Source: an uncultured Alphaproteobacteria bacterium (GTDB lineage Bacteria > Pseudomonadota > Alphaproteobacteria > Rs-D84). Taken from it: 64,000 nt of DNA. Where the stretch lies: assembly GCA_944389495.1 (NCBI GenBank), contig CALXMN010000001.1, positions 1-64,000 of the forward strand. The letters are read 5' to 3'. Under the pieces are notes generated by a model, which saw only the letters and a program-made list of their open reading frames with translations, had not been told where the DNA came from and ran no database searches. Of this stretch, positions 16,179-25,767 are shown in pieces. Both the position numbers and the translations under genes were made by a program. The first letter of the stretch is position 1. Each line of letters starts with the position of its first letter.

Positions 16179-18302
16179 ATGCTACAAAATCTTAACCCGG
16201 AACAAAAATTGGCGGTCGAAACGACTGATGGGCCATTATTGGTGCTGTCGGGTGCGGGCACGGGTAAAACGCGCGTTTTAACCACCCGGGTGGCATATAT
16301 ATTGAATTCTGGTTTGGCATTACCGTGGCAGGTGTTGGCCCTTACATTCACGAACAAGGCCGCAAATGAAATGAAGGCGCGTCTGGCTGCATTTGCTGAT
16401 GATGGTACGTGGTATGCGGGCGATGTATGGTGTGGAACGTTTCATTCAATTTGTTTGCGGATATTGCGGTCTAATGCGGACGCGGCTGGTTTGCGTCGTG
16501 ATTTCTTGATATATGGCGAAGATGAACAAAAAACTGTTATTAAAAATGTTTTGGCCGATATGGGGATGGACGTCAAAGATTTCAGTCCCGCCGATTGGGT
16601 TGAACGTATTTCTGCAATCAAAGACAGGGGCTTGCACGGCACAGAACACACGTCCGCCGTTGCATTAAAGATATTAAATGCATACAACGCAGAATTGGCG
16701 CGTCTTGGTGCGGTGGATTTTGGTGATATTATTTTAAAAGTTTTGGGTTTGTTTGACGCATTTCCTGATATTCTTGCCCGGTACCAGCGTCAGTTTAAAT
16801 ATATCCTGGTTGACGAGTTCCAGGATACAAACGCCGCTCAGATGCAGTTATTACAAATGTTAACACGTGGTATTGAAAATCCGAATATATGCTGTGTTGG
16901 TGATGACGACCAATCGATTTATTCGTGGCGTGGTGCGGAAATAAAAAACATTTTAAATTTTGAAAAGACATTTCCAAATGCCAAGGTTATCCGTTTGGAA
17001 ACCAATTATCGCAGTACACCAAATATTTTGGGGGCGGCAAATTCTTTGATACGGCATAATACCGGTCGTCTTGGCAAAGATTTGCGTACACCGGATACAT
17101 CCACACCTGGCGAGCCGGTTTATGTTTTAACCGTCCCCAGTGATTTTGACGAGGCGCGCATTGTTGCAGATACAATTATGTCCAAATCATCGGATATGCC
17201 GTATTCTGGTTTTGCAATATTAATTCGTGCGGGCTCGTTATCACGTTTGTTTGAAGAAGAATTTACATCGCGTGGTATACCGTATAAATTAATTGGTGCG
17301 ACCAAGTTCTATGATCGTGCCGAAATACGTGATGTGATTGCGTATTTACGATTACTGGTATATCCGTTTGATGATATATCGTTTATGCGTGTTATTGGGC
17401 GCCCACGTCGTGGGTTTGGGCCATCTGCGATTGCGCGTCTGCGTACCGCGGGTGAAAATCTGATGGATGGGTTACGCCACGCGCAATTAACCACGCGTCA
17501 GCGTGCGGCCGCAGATGCATTTTTGGCGGCGTTTGATTTTGACTGGGCGGGCATTGCGCCAATGGATGCCGCCCAAAAGTTGTTGGATAATGTGGGCTAT
17601 ATAAAAATGTGGCGTGAATCCAAGGATGCGGATGCAACCGACCGATTGGATAATATACGCGAATTAATAACAAACGTAATTGCCAAGTATGACACTTTGT
17701 CGGAATTTTTAGAGCACGCGGCATTGATGATGACGGACGATAATGATTCAGATGATGCAAACTCTGTGGCTGATGCGGTCAGCATTATGACAATTCACGC
17801 GGCCAAGGGGCTGGAATTTGATACGGTTTTTCTGCCCGCCTGGGAAGAGGGTATTTTCCCCAATGATATGGCGGTCCAGTCCGGCGGGCAAGAGGAAGAG
17901 CGTCGTCTTGCATACGTTGCGATTACACGTGCGCGTCGTCGTGCGATAATAATAAACACAATGTCACGAATGCTGTTTGGTGAACGTCGCTATAATTCGC
18001 CCAGTCGCTTTATTACCGAAATGGATAACCGCTTTTTGGATTTCCAGGGTGGTGCGCCACGTTCTTATGTGTATGGTAACTATGGTGATGGGGCATATTC
18101 GCATTCGCGTGGTGGCACATTAAATACGGTTTCGCGTATGCGACGTACAACAGAACATAAATCTGCGGTGGGTCGTTTGGTATCACACGATGAATTGGGC
18201 AATGGCGTTATAATCGAAGAAAACGGTGATATACTGACAATTGCCTTTAAGGCCAAAGGTATAAAAAAGGTTGCCCGCCAATATATTAAGTTTATCGATT
18301 AA
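16179..18302 (+). CDS. uvrD: ATP-dependent DNA helicase UvrD/PcrA
   Basis: A 707-residue superfamily 1A helicase. It has the Q-motif region LNPEQKLAVE, Walker A GAGTGKT near residue 38, LTFTNKAANEM, DEFQDTN (motif II), DDDQSIYSWRGA, NYRS (motif IV) and the late motifs TIHAAKGLEFD and VAITRARRR. The C-terminal GRLVSHDELGNGVI segment is the tudor-like domain that in PcrA/UvrD contacts RNA polymerase. It acts in nucleotide-excision and mismatch repair. The start is set at the usual family N terminus; the frame extends upstream through the promoter without homology. Confidence 0.96.
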   Translation: MLQNLNPEQKLAVETTDGPLLVLSGAGTGKTRVLTTRVAYILNSGLALPWQVLALTFTNKAANEMKARLAAFADDGTWYAGDVWCGTFHSICLRILRSNADAAGLRRDFLIYGEDEQKTVIKNVLADMGMDVKDFSPADWVERISAIKDRGLHGTEHTSAVALKILNAYNAELARLGAVDFGDIILKVLGLFDAFPDILARYQRQFKYILVDEFQDTNAAQMQLLQMLTRGIENPNICCVGDDDQSIYSWRGAEIKNILNFEKTFPNAKVIRLETNYRSTPNILGAANSLIRHNTGRLGKDLRTPDTSTPGEPVYVLTVPSDFDEARIVADTIMSKSSDMPYSGFAILIRAGSLSRLFEEEFTSRGIPYKLIGATKFYDRAEIRDVIAYLRLLVYPFDDISFMRVIGRPRRGFGPSAIARLRTAGENLMDGLRHAQLTTRQRAAADAFLAAFDFDWAGIAPMDAAQKLLDNVGYIKMWRESKDADATDRLDNIRELITNVIAKYDTLSEFLEHAALMMTDDNDSDDANSVADAVSIMTIHAAKGLEFDTVFLPAWEEGIFPNDMAVQSGGQEEERRLAYVAITRARRRAIIINTMSRMLFGERRYNSPSRFITEMDNRFLDFQGGAPRSYVYGNYGDGAYSHSRGGTLNTVSRMRRTTEHKSAVGRLVSHDELGNGVIIEENGDILTIAFKAKGIKKVARQYIKFID

Positions 18303-18303
18303 A

Positions 18304-18335
18304 AAAATCCGCGTTGCGCGGACTTTTTATTTTTT
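18304..18335. terminator. Bidirectional terminator between uvrD and the VirB6-like operon
   Basis: TCCGCG, TTG loop and CGCGGA with A-tract before and TTTTTATTTTTT after. The T-tract overlaps the end of the convergent membrane-protein gene. Confidence 0.85.
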
Positions 18336-19625
18336 CTTGCGAATAATACTGATTACTCTTTTACCCCAGTTAACAGAATTATTCCACAGTTTACTTATAT
18401 CGCCACCGAACTTTTTACCAAAACTGTCGTCAATGGCCCCCCCAAGGTTCCCCGCGATTTCATCGGCCCTGTTTGCCAGATATGCCACCAATAACCCGGT
18501 CATAAGTGTTATAATAAATCCACTGTTTTCCAAACTTGGTATGTTTGTGGCCAAATTTGCATCCACGGTCCCCGCCAATAATGCCGCACACAGTGCCACC
18601 ACAATGGACAGTGATACAAAATATATTGCCGCATTTATAAAGCGCATAATTTGTTTTGATAAAGATTCCGGACTGAATAATCCCAAGAATCCATTAAATA
18701 TATCGCCGACAATGCCTTTGTACGATGTTTTGTTAATTGTCTGGGCAATTGCGGTAAATGGTAACATTATAACCCCCAAGAACAGATCGACAATTACACC
18801 AAATCCCATTAATGCAAACTTAAACGCATTGTAAACGAATATAACAATAAACACCGCCCCAACCAGTGTTGTAAATGCGCTGTGCCCGATGCCGGAAATC
18901 ATCCATTTCCATCCGGCGGCAATCGCGGTCATAAAAAATCCAGACAAACGTGTCGGCACACAAAGCATATTTGCCACAGAATTTGCATCAACTAACATTG
19001 TGTCCGCCATATTTGTGGCGGCATATTCGCGAATTGCGGCACACGTATCCGGCAATTGCGCCCCCGTGGCATTGGCCACCGCCCCCAGTATTAAATCAGA
19101 CATATATGTTGCAACGCCAATAATTGGTCCAATAATCCACATAAACACCTGGGCCGGGCCAAACGCCAATATGATTGACCATATTGCGACGACCGCGCCC
19201 TTTTTTACCAAATTCACCCCCAGTTCCATTGCGCTGGAACCCTTGGTCATCATATTGTATGCTTCGAACATAACCCAGAATATATACGCAACAATCATAA
19301 ATATGATTGCAAATCGCACCAGCGATGAATCCAGCATATCCGCAACCAGTGACATTCCCTGCATTAATGCAAAGCCAATTTTCGCCTCGATCGGGACATA
19401 GTCAGGCACCAACTGGGTCGCTTGAAATTCCGATTGGAATTCGGTCATATCTTGGCCGATTGTATTATTAAATGTTGCCAGGTTGTCGGCCGTCATCCAA
19501 TTGCCGTAATCGCCAATTTCACTGAATGGTGCATTGGTTGTTGCCGCCACGGTGGGTGATGCAATTAAAATTACGGCCACGGCGGCAATTAAGATTTTGT
19601 TTAAGATATGTTTTAAATATTTCAT
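18327..19625 (-). CDS. VirB6/TrbL-like polytopic membrane protein (member 1)
   Basis: A 432-residue integral membrane protein with an N-terminal export signal (MKYLKHILNKILIAAVAVIL) and about seven further hydrophobic segments. The mid region, with GPAQVFMWIIGPIIGVATYM, matches in position the IxPxxNxG-type segment of its four neighbours, so it belongs to the same family. The architecture (periplasmic N part, membrane core, charged tail) resembles VirB6/TrbL components of type IV secretion channels. It is the last gene of an operon of four, overlapping the upstream gene by 1 nt (TAATG). No VirB4, VirB8-10 or VirD4 gene lies in the window, so a secretion role is inferred. Confidence 0.62.
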   Translation of the reverse strand: MKYLKHILNKILIAAVAVILIASPTVAATTNAPFSEIGDYGNWMTADNLATFNNTIGQDMTEFQSEFQATQLVPDYVPIEAKIGFALMQGMSLVADMLDSSLVRFAIIFMIVAYIFWVMFEAYNMMTKGSSAMELGVNLVKKGAVVAIWSIILAFGPAQVFMWIIGPIIGVATYMSDLILGAVANATGAQLPDTCAAIREYAATNMADTMLVDANSVANMLCVPTRLSGFFMTAIAAGWKWMISGIGHSAFTTLVGAVFIVIFVYNAFKFALMGFGVIVDLFLGVIMLPFTAIAQTINKTSYKGIVGDIFNGFLGLFSPESLSKQIMRFINAAIYFVSLSIVVALCAALLAGTVDANLATNIPSLENSGFIITLMTGLLVAYLANRADEIAGNLGGAIDDSFGKKFGGDISKLWNNSVNWGKRVISIIRKKK

Positions 19626-21064
19626 TATTTTTTACCAACCGCCTTGGATATTATGTCGAAAAGTTGCTTTGGTGCGTTCCATATTTTCGTTCCCAAATCT
19701 TTGGCCCAGTTACCAAAGTCAAATTGTTCTTTGCCACCAATATTTAATACGCCATCAACCTTGGGCTTGATGGTATAGAAATACAACAGGCAGATTAAAA
19801 ACATCATCAGCAAGAAATCCCACCCATCGCGCATAAAGTCAAATGCGCCGGGGTATTGTGTCTCTGCCATATTGCGTTGTGCGGTAAAGCAATCACGGAA
19901 TTTATCTGCGTCCATTTCGCCATCGACGGTTGCCACTGTCTCGCAGACAGAGAACGCGTTTATAACAGACATTGTTTGCGCATCTGGGTTTTTAATTTCT
20001 TGGCCCATCATTGGGGGCAATATTGCACTGTACCCATCAACGGGACCGGGGAAGTATGCATCTGCGGCGTACGCGACGATGGCGTATGTAATAATAACCT
20101 TTAATGTTATCCCAACGATTTGAATTGCAGACTTAACCAGCGTGTTAATTGCGCCCTTGACCACGCCCGCGGCCAAAGACCAGGTTTGTTCAAATGCTGC
20201 CGCCGCCAACAGCAGGGGCAAAAATATAATTAAAAATACTAATTTAAAGATAACGGTCAGAACCTGGAACACCAAATCAAATCCGATAATCAAGAACATC
20301 AGCACCAATGTTAATCCTGCAATCCAGGTAAACACCCCGCCACCCATATCCATCCAGGCATAGTTCATCAGGGAAAATCCACCCGCCGCCCCGGCCAGCA
20401 TTACGCTGTTGATATTTCCCATAACGCACATAAATGGTTGCAAAATCGGGTTTAGTATATCGCCGGTTGCATCGCCAATGTTTGCGGTGGCGCCGCATTG
20501 TGCGGCATCATTAACCCCAGTTGCGGCCATAGATAATTCTGCACCGACAAACAGTACGGGTGTAATGGTTATATTTGCAACTGTTCGCAGGGCGGCACTG
20601 CCACCCATACCCAATGCGCCCATCAATGCGCCAACAATCAAGACACGTGCGCCTTGGCGCCAAACTTTGTCGAACCAGGCCTGGAATTCCAGTTTTTTTT
20701 CAGATGTATCCAATGTTGCGGTTTTTTTTGTGGCATCAAATATATATTTACCGGTGTGTATAAATAAAAATATTCCGAAACCTATTGCCATCAATATCCA
20801 TATATTGTCCACCATCGCGTTCCAGAACAATTCCGCGGCATCACCAATCACGGCAAATAATTGTTCTATGTATCCGCACAGGAAACATCCATTTGCGGTT
20901 GCGATGTCACCATTTTGCACACCGATTGCGTGCAAAAATCCGTCCATACTAGTGTACGTTATTGCGGCCCCGCCGATTGATGAAGATAAATACCAAATCC
21001 CAACTCCCAGCGCGATTGCACCCATTAAAATACGTATGGCAACGGATATCAGTGTCGCCTTCAT
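19625..21064 (-). CDS. VirB6/TrbL-like polytopic membrane protein (member 2)
   Basis: A 479-residue membrane protein with about eight hydrophobic segments. After the first one comes a CFLC pair (Cys60 and Cys63) followed by YIEQLFAVIGDAAELFWNAM, which parallels CWGC/CWSC plus a similar helix in members 3 and 5. A conserved stretch TPVLFVGAELSMAA follows the second membrane pair. The last 60 residues are soluble (KEQFDFGNWAKDLG) and probably cytoplasmic. Translation is coupled to both neighbours by 1-4 nt overlaps. It is a candidate inner-membrane channel component of a type IV secretion-like apparatus. Confidence 0.65.
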   Translation of the reverse strand: MKATLISVAIRILMGAIALGVGIWYLSSSIGGAAITYTSMDGFLHAIGVQNGDIATANGCFLCGYIEQLFAVIGDAAELFWNAMVDNIWILMAIGFGIFLFIHTGKYIFDATKKTATLDTSEKKLEFQAWFDKVWRQGARVLIVGALMGALGMGGSAALRTVANITITPVLFVGAELSMAATGVNDAAQCGATANIGDATGDILNPILQPFMCVMGNINSVMLAGAAGGFSLMNYAWMDMGGGVFTWIAGLTLVLMFLIIGFDLVFQVLTVIFKLVFLIIFLPLLLAAAAFEQTWSLAAGVVKGAINTLVKSAIQIVGITLKVIITYAIVAYAADAYFPGPVDGYSAILPPMMGQEIKNPDAQTMSVINAFSVCETVATVDGEMDADKFRDCFTAQRNMAETQYPGAFDFMRDGWDFLLMMFLICLLYFYTIKPKVDGVLNIGGKEQFDFGNWAKDLGTKIWNAPKQLFDIISKAVGKK

Positions 21065-22248
21065 TTAGTGTCCTTTTTTTCGCCGCCGGACAATATATTT
21101 TTCCCAACTTTTTTTGCCATATCAACGATATTGGTGGTCAGTTTCATTGCATCATTGGCCAACTGTTCACTTAATTGATTTTCGGCCGACACCCCAAATG
21201 CATCCAGTACCATTTTTGTAACGTTTGGAATTTCTTTATAAAGTGTGTTCAGTACATATACCAATATTACACATCCACCAATTGTCATCGCGGCCAGGTT
21301 GTCATCTGATAAATCGCCTGCGAAAATGTTTCCATTGGTAATCAGTTCCATAATTTCTGTGGTGCTTTGTCCGGGCGCGGCAAAGAACTTAGAAATAATT
21401 ACCATAATAACCGTATATGTTAAAACCGCAGCGGCCAAGGCGATAATCGCATTAATCAGATTTTTAAATTGATTCGTGCCAACCTTTTTCCCAAGATTTG
21501 ACATCCATCCCGGTGCATCACCACCCTTGAACGCCACCAGTATTAATGACAGCGGGAAAAAGAAAGCAAAGAATGTCATTGCAACAATAATATCTGCAAA
21601 ATAGCAGCAAAATCGCCAAAACAATTTAAAAAATCCATAGAACAAATATGCACCAATAAAGAATAAAATAATGTGCTTAATCAAAGAACCTATGCCCAAC
21701 AGCGCGTCCAAAGAAAACGCCTTGTCCATAACTGCAATGCCCAGTTTCATATATGATTGAAATTGCGTAATGGTTGTTTTCATCAACATAACAATCGTAT
21801 CACGCAGTTCTGGCCGGAAAAATCCATCATCAGAAATTTCCATTGGTTGATATGTGACACGTTCGTTAACATCTTCGGGATTTGTTTGCAGCATACTTTG
21901 CGTATAAATCAGTGTAATGTTTGCGACGGGTTCAAATGTAATTGATGTTATAAACCGCGGCAGCATAATTCCCATACTTAACAGGGCCAACGCAACCAAA
22001 GAATTAATAATTACGGGTTTAACCGATTTTTGATAGAACGGATCAGAAACATCGTTCTTCATATTTTTCCATACTGCATTTACGATATAAAACGCGAACA
22101 GTACACAGAATAAAATTACACAGAATATTACAAATTGATCATACACAGCGGCGGCGGCATTCGACACAATTTGAAATAAACGGTCAAACACCGGACAGCC
22201 CCAACACTGTACGGTGGTGTCAACCAAAGATCCCATAAATCCGTTCAT
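21061..22248 (-). CDS. VirB6/TrbL-like polytopic membrane protein (member 3)
   Basis: A 395-residue membrane protein without a cleavable signal. CWGC at residues 15-18 is followed by PVFDRLFQIVSNAAAAVYDQF and then several hydrophobic segments. The segment FEPVANITLIYTQSM aligns with PIFNVGLSLNRVV in member 5 and PFLQFGAIYTESI in member 4. The C terminus (MAKKVGKNILSGGEKKDTK) is charged. ATGA overlaps at both ends tie it into the operon. The repeated CxxC plus membrane core shows an internal gene family; the role in secretion or conjugation is inferred from the VirB6/TrbL-like layout. Confidence 0.65.
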   Translation of the reverse strand: MNGFMGSLVDTTVQCWGCPVFDRLFQIVSNAAAAVYDQFVIFCVILFCVLFAFYIVNAVWKNMKNDVSDPFYQKSVKPVIINSLVALALLSMGIMLPRFITSITFEPVANITLIYTQSMLQTNPEDVNERVTYQPMEISDDGFFRPELRDTIVMLMKTTITQFQSYMKLGIAVMDKAFSLDALLGIGSLIKHIILFFIGAYLFYGFFKLFWRFCCYFADIIVAMTFFAFFFPLSLILVAFKGGDAPGWMSNLGKKVGTNQFKNLINAIIALAAAVLTYTVIMVIISKFFAAPGQSTTEIMELITNGNIFAGDLSDDNLAAMTIGGCVILVYVLNTLYKEIPNVTKMVLDAFGVSAENQLSEQLANDAMKLTTNIVDMAKKVGKNILSGGEKKDTK

Positions 22249-23513
22249 TTCTTTTTAATCCACCCAAACGCCTTGCCCAGGGTTGTCCCCAGGTTTTTAA
22301 TGTTTTTCACGGTTTTTGTTGCGTCGCCTGTAACTTGTGTATACAGATTGTCCATTCCTTTACCAACGTACGAATTTAACTGTTCCCGTGTCAGGTTAAA
22401 TATGCGGAACATTAAATAGAATGTTAATATTGCCGACAACCATAACACAGAATGTGCGCCAAATCCCAAAGATGCGGTTGCCACCGGAACGTTTGATGTC
22501 GCACTGCCCCCGGCGGCGACAACGAATACAGATGAATTCCATTGAAACAAAGATTTTATTACCGCCAGGTTTACACACAGTATAAACACGCACGCAATCA
22601 TTGTGATAACAATTTTTTGCAGTGCCTTGGTAATTCCCCCGAATGCAGGCCACAGGTCAAACCATTTATCACTTGGTTTTACGACATAGGCCAAAACCTG
22701 GAATGGATAGAGTATCAATGCCATTCCAAAATTAAATATCGCCTGGATAATCAACAGTGCCATAAATAAGTTACTGGCGACAAATGTGAACACCAGGAAT
22801 ATTCCCGTAACTATGTTTAAAAAGTTTTCCCCCCCGTGTGGAATAAGTGTTATCAGACCACGCAACCCGGTATTAATAAAATCGAAACCGCGTTTTATAA
22901 TTTGATTGTTTGCGTGCGATATATCAGATACGGGTTGAATCAGAAATTCACAACTTTCTTGGCTTATCCATCCTTGTTGGATTATTGATTCTGGGCATTG
23001 CATTTTTGGTGCTTTGGCGCCGGTTTCATTTATTGTATTTGAAATACTTTCTGTATATATTGCCCCGAATTGCAGAAACGGATTAACCAACCATTCTGTT
23101 AGATATACGGGTTTTATTTGTAACAGTACTGTAACCGCAATGATGGCACGAATTGATGGCTTCAGCAGGTTCGTTGCGATTGTAAATCCATCGATGCCGC
23201 CCGACATTTCGCCGCCGCCCGAGAATCCGAAAAACGAAACCCAGATTTTTGGGAAATACATTTTTATCAGGTACAACGCCATTGATACCGCCAAAAATCC
23301 CCATACCAAGATATATATAATTCCATTTCCGCGTCCGACAAAGAATTCATAACCGCCCGTTGCAACGGCCAACAGTGCATCCAAAACGGTTGGAATAATC
23401 GGTGCCAGGTTTAGCGCATCAACAATTGCGTAATCTGCGGCATTGGCGCACATTGGCAAAAACAATGCCATTGCCACAGTTGCAAAAAAACATACACGTT
23501 TGAAAAAAAACAT
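22245..23513 (-). CDS. VirB6/TrbL-like polytopic membrane protein (member 4)
   Basis: A 422-residue membrane protein, first gene of the four-gene operon. The signal peptide MFFFKRVCFFATVAMALF ends near MCANA. It lacks the CxxC pair of members 2, 3 and 5 but keeps the core: a conserved helix (NLLKPSIRAIIAVTVLLQI) then VNPFLQFGAIYTESI and a Cys at the end of the following periplasmic loop (KMQCPES). The ATG at 23513 has GAGAG upstream; the frame could begin at a TTG at 23540 instead. It is transcribed away from member 5 with only 68 bp between the starts. Confidence 0.63.
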   Translation of the reverse strand: MFFFKRVCFFATVAMALFLPMCANAADYAIVDALNLAPIIPTVLDALLAVATGGYEFFVGRGNGIIYILVWGFLAVSMALYLIKMYFPKIWVSFFGFSGGGEMSGGIDGFTIATNLLKPSIRAIIAVTVLLQIKPVYLTEWLVNPFLQFGAIYTESISNTINETGAKAPKMQCPESIIQQGWISQESCEFLIQPVSDISHANNQIIKRGFDFINTGLRGLITLIPHGGENFLNIVTGIFLVFTFVASNLFMALLIIQAIFNFGMALILYPFQVLAYVVKPSDKWFDLWPAFGGITKALQKIVITMIACVFILCVNLAVIKSLFQWNSSVFVVAAGGSATSNVPVATASLGFGAHSVLWLSAILTFYLMFRIFNLTREQLNSYVGKGMDNLYTQVTGDATKTVKNIKNLGTTLGKAFGWIKKK

Positions 23514-23581
23514 TACTCTCGGACTTTTTTGTCTTTTCAATTATATCACATTTAGGGCAAAATATGATATACTTAAAAACA

Positions 23582-24871
23582 ATGAATAAACTAAAAAAGT
23601 TCTGGATTATTTTTTTATCCTTTCTGCCGTTTTCGGCGGGCGCGGTTGCACCATTTGTTGTCGGCGCAATTGCGGGTGTTGGGGTAATTGCGGGATTTTC
23701 TATATACAGAACGGCGGCGCCGGTTAATATGGCGGACGCATTGAATTTTTTTTCCAGTTGTTGGTCGTGCCAAATGTTTTCAGATGTTATGGCAACGATG
23801 TCTGGATTGGTGCCGCGTGTTTATGACGCATTGGGGTCTGTGATTGTTCCGTTTGGTGCGGCATTAATGGCGATATGGTTCGCGTGGAAATTATTTTCCG
23901 GATTTATAAATGCCAAGATTAACGAACCCTGGTCGATTGTCAGTGATTTTGGTACCAAGTTTATCAAGTTGGCATTTGTGGCGGCATTGTTGGCTGTGCC
24001 GTTGCCGCGTATGTTGACCGATATTGTCATAGAACCGATATTTAATGTTGGTTTGTCATTGAATCGTGTTGTCGCCGGTGACGATGAATTTGCCAAGTGC
24101 GTCGTTGCAACGGCCGTTGCGGACCCTACGTCGGTCAGTGTTGATGCCGCGTCTGCGGGTGCATTTTCGCCACGTCTGCGTCATAATTTATCGTGTGAAA
24201 TTGCCAATGTTCATCAAATGACAGGTTTGGGGATGACGGTTGGTTGGACTATGCTGAATATGGCATTTAACGAAGAATATATGCATCATATTCTATGGGA
24301 TATTCCGATTTTCCCAAACATTCCGATTTTCTTTGCTGGATTGCTGATACTGGCGTTGTTTTTTGCGGCATTATTACCGATACCATTATATTTTCTAGAG
24401 GTTTTTATAAAACTGTCTATGGATTTGATAATGTTGCCGTTTATGATGCTGTCGTGGTTGTTCAAGGGATGGGGAATATTTCCAAATGGCGGACGTAACA
24501 TAAGGTCTATGTTGGACGATGTGATTCGTGCCACCGGTGGTATTGCATTGATTGGCGTATTTATTACCTTTGCCGTAATGTTTTTGAATGCGGTGTTTGG
24601 CCGTTGGCAGGGTGCGGACAGATTGGCCGCTGCATTATCACAAAACGATTCGACGATTTTGATGGATGGCCTGATGATGCGCAACGACAGTATTATAACG
24701 ATTCTGTTAATGGGCATATTTATTGCGATGTTTATGACGATGATACCTGTATTGGTAAAGACGCTGTTCGCCAATGTATCCATACCAAAAACATTTTATG
24801 AAACGACGGTAAAAAATTTAAATACAGTGTGGGGAAACCTTAAAAAATGGTACGCCGCACTAAAAAAATAA
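23582..24871 (+). CDS. VirB6/TrbL-like polytopic membrane protein (member 5, divergent)
   Basis: A 429-residue membrane protein with a signal peptide (MNKLKKFWIIFLSFLPFSAG), CWSC at residues 60-63, then QMFSDVMATMSGLVPRVYDAL and about six hydrophobic segments. IEPIFNVGLSLNRVV matches the conserved block of members 2-4, and a periplasmic Cys (AKC) follows at the same place as in members 2 and 4. It is the only member on the plus strand, reading divergently from the operon across a 68-bp interval that must hold both promoters. The tail is short and basic. Confidence 0.65.
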   Translation: MNKLKKFWIIFLSFLPFSAGAVAPFVVGAIAGVGVIAGFSIYRTAAPVNMADALNFFSSCWSCQMFSDVMATMSGLVPRVYDALGSVIVPFGAALMAIWFAWKLFSGFINAKINEPWSIVSDFGTKFIKLAFVAALLAVPLPRMLTDIVIEPIFNVGLSLNRVVAGDDEFAKCVVATAVADPTSVSVDAASAGAFSPRLRHNLSCEIANVHQMTGLGMTVGWTMLNMAFNEEYMHHILWDIPIFPNIPIFFAGLLILALFFAALLPIPLYFLEVFIKLSMDLIMLPFMMLSWLFKGWGIFPNGGRNIRSMLDDVIRATGGIALIGVFITFAVMFLNAVFGRWQGADRLAAALSQNDSTILMDGLMMRNDSIITILLMGIFIAMFMTMIPVLVKTLFANVSIPKTFYETTVKNLNTVWGNLKKWYAALKK

Positions 24872-24939
24872 AAAATCAAGTGCTTTATTTAACGTGCCCC
24901 CCTTTTTTGTATAAACCGAATCTGATATAATTCATAGCA

Positions 24940-25455
24940 ATGAGGCACTTTCCGATTCTTTACTGGCCACGCAAGACAACCGCCGACCCGGATTACCAGT
25001 TGGCGCGCAAGGTCATAAATAATACCGCCGGTGTGATGCCGGATGTTATAACCGGCGATTTGGATTTGATGGGGCTTTTGGCCAAGAATCCAAATGCAAC
25101 AATATATTATCCTGTATTTTGTGAATCGACCGGTTGGTGGGGGGAATTGTTGGGCGGCAATGCCGTTGTAACGGACAAATTAATTATATCCCCGGAATGT
25201 CAGTTAATGGTCATAGAATCAGAACATACGGCCGGTACATCGACGCGTGGCAAAAATCAACTGTTGGCGGCGGAAATCTATCCAGCCAGCGGTTTTTTCA
25301 AGAAAATGAATTCTGGTATTGCGACGGTTGCAGATATGTTGGCAACGGATGCCGGCACGATTTTGGCACTGTTTGCGGGGAAAAGTCCCACCCAGTTTAT
25401 AAATGTTTTGGAATCAACGGGAAATTCATATTTGGGATGTATTGGTCGGTATTAA
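24940..25455 (+). CDS. Hypothetical protein, probably leaderless
   Basis: A 171-residue soluble protein of unknown function. It has no signal peptide. It is rich in small hydrophobic and glycine residues, with motifs ATIYYPVFCESTGWWGELLGG and SEHTAGTSTRG that I cannot place in a family. A perfect TATAAT at 24926-24931 puts the expected transcription start at about 24938, two bases before the ATG, and there is no Shine-Dalgarno, so the mRNA is probably leaderless. It follows the divergent VirB6-like gene by 68 bp but has its own promoter. Confidence 0.6.
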   Translation: MRHFPILYWPRKTTADPDYQLARKVINNTAGVMPDVITGDLDLMGLLAKNPNATIYYPVFCESTGWWGELLGGNAVVTDKLIISPECQLMVIESEHTAGTSTRGKNQLLAAEIYPASGFFKKMNSGIATVADMLATDAGTILALFAGKSPTQFINVLESTGNSYLGCIGRY

Positions 25456-25469
25456 TGTTTTAATATTGC

Positions 25470-25497
25470 TTGATTTCTGGAAAAATACTTGTATAAT
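25470..25497 (+). promoter_or_regulatory. Promoter of rpmE
   Basis: TTGATT (25470-25475), a 16-bp spacer and TATAAT (25492-25497) lie 33 bp before the rpmE start. Confidence 0.65.
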
Positions 25498-25530
25498 TTC
25501 GGGGCTTATGAAATAAAAAGGGTAAATACG

Positions 25531-25743
25531 ATGAAAAAAGGAATTCATCCGGAATACTATGAAATCAACGTCACGATGACGGACGGTAACACTGTAAAAA
25601 TGTATTCTTCGGTTAAAAAAGATTTAATTTTGTCTACGGATAACCTGAATCATTCCGCGTGGACCGGCCAACGCAGCAATGCCGGCGAAAAGGGACAACG
25701 CGCAACCAAATTTAAAAGCAAATTTGCAGGATTCAATTTTTAA
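25531..25743 (+). CDS. rpmE: Large ribosomal subunit protein bL31
   Basis: A 70-residue bL31: MKKGIHPEYYEINVTMTDG at the N terminus and HSAWTGQ then FKSKFAGFNF at the C terminus. It lacks the CxxC zinc motif of the C+ form, so it is a zinc-independent type, as in many Alphaproteobacteria. The start is the internal ATG at 25531; the upstream extension contains the promoter region. It is followed 24 bp later by an IMPase-like gene. Confidence 0.93.
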   Translation: MKKGIHPEYYEINVTMTDGNTVKMYSSVKKDLILSTDNLNHSAWTGQRSNAGEKGQRATKFKSKFAGFNF

Positions 25744-25767
25744 TATAATTATATACGGGGCGGGGCA

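Noticed and set aside
18271-21068. Long plus-strand open frames (e.g. 18271-18834, 18889-19401, 20409-21068) opposite the VirB6-like operon
   Set aside because: They are out-of-phase shadows of hydrophobic genes, rich in Pro, Ile, Asn, Thr, without RBS or family motifs.
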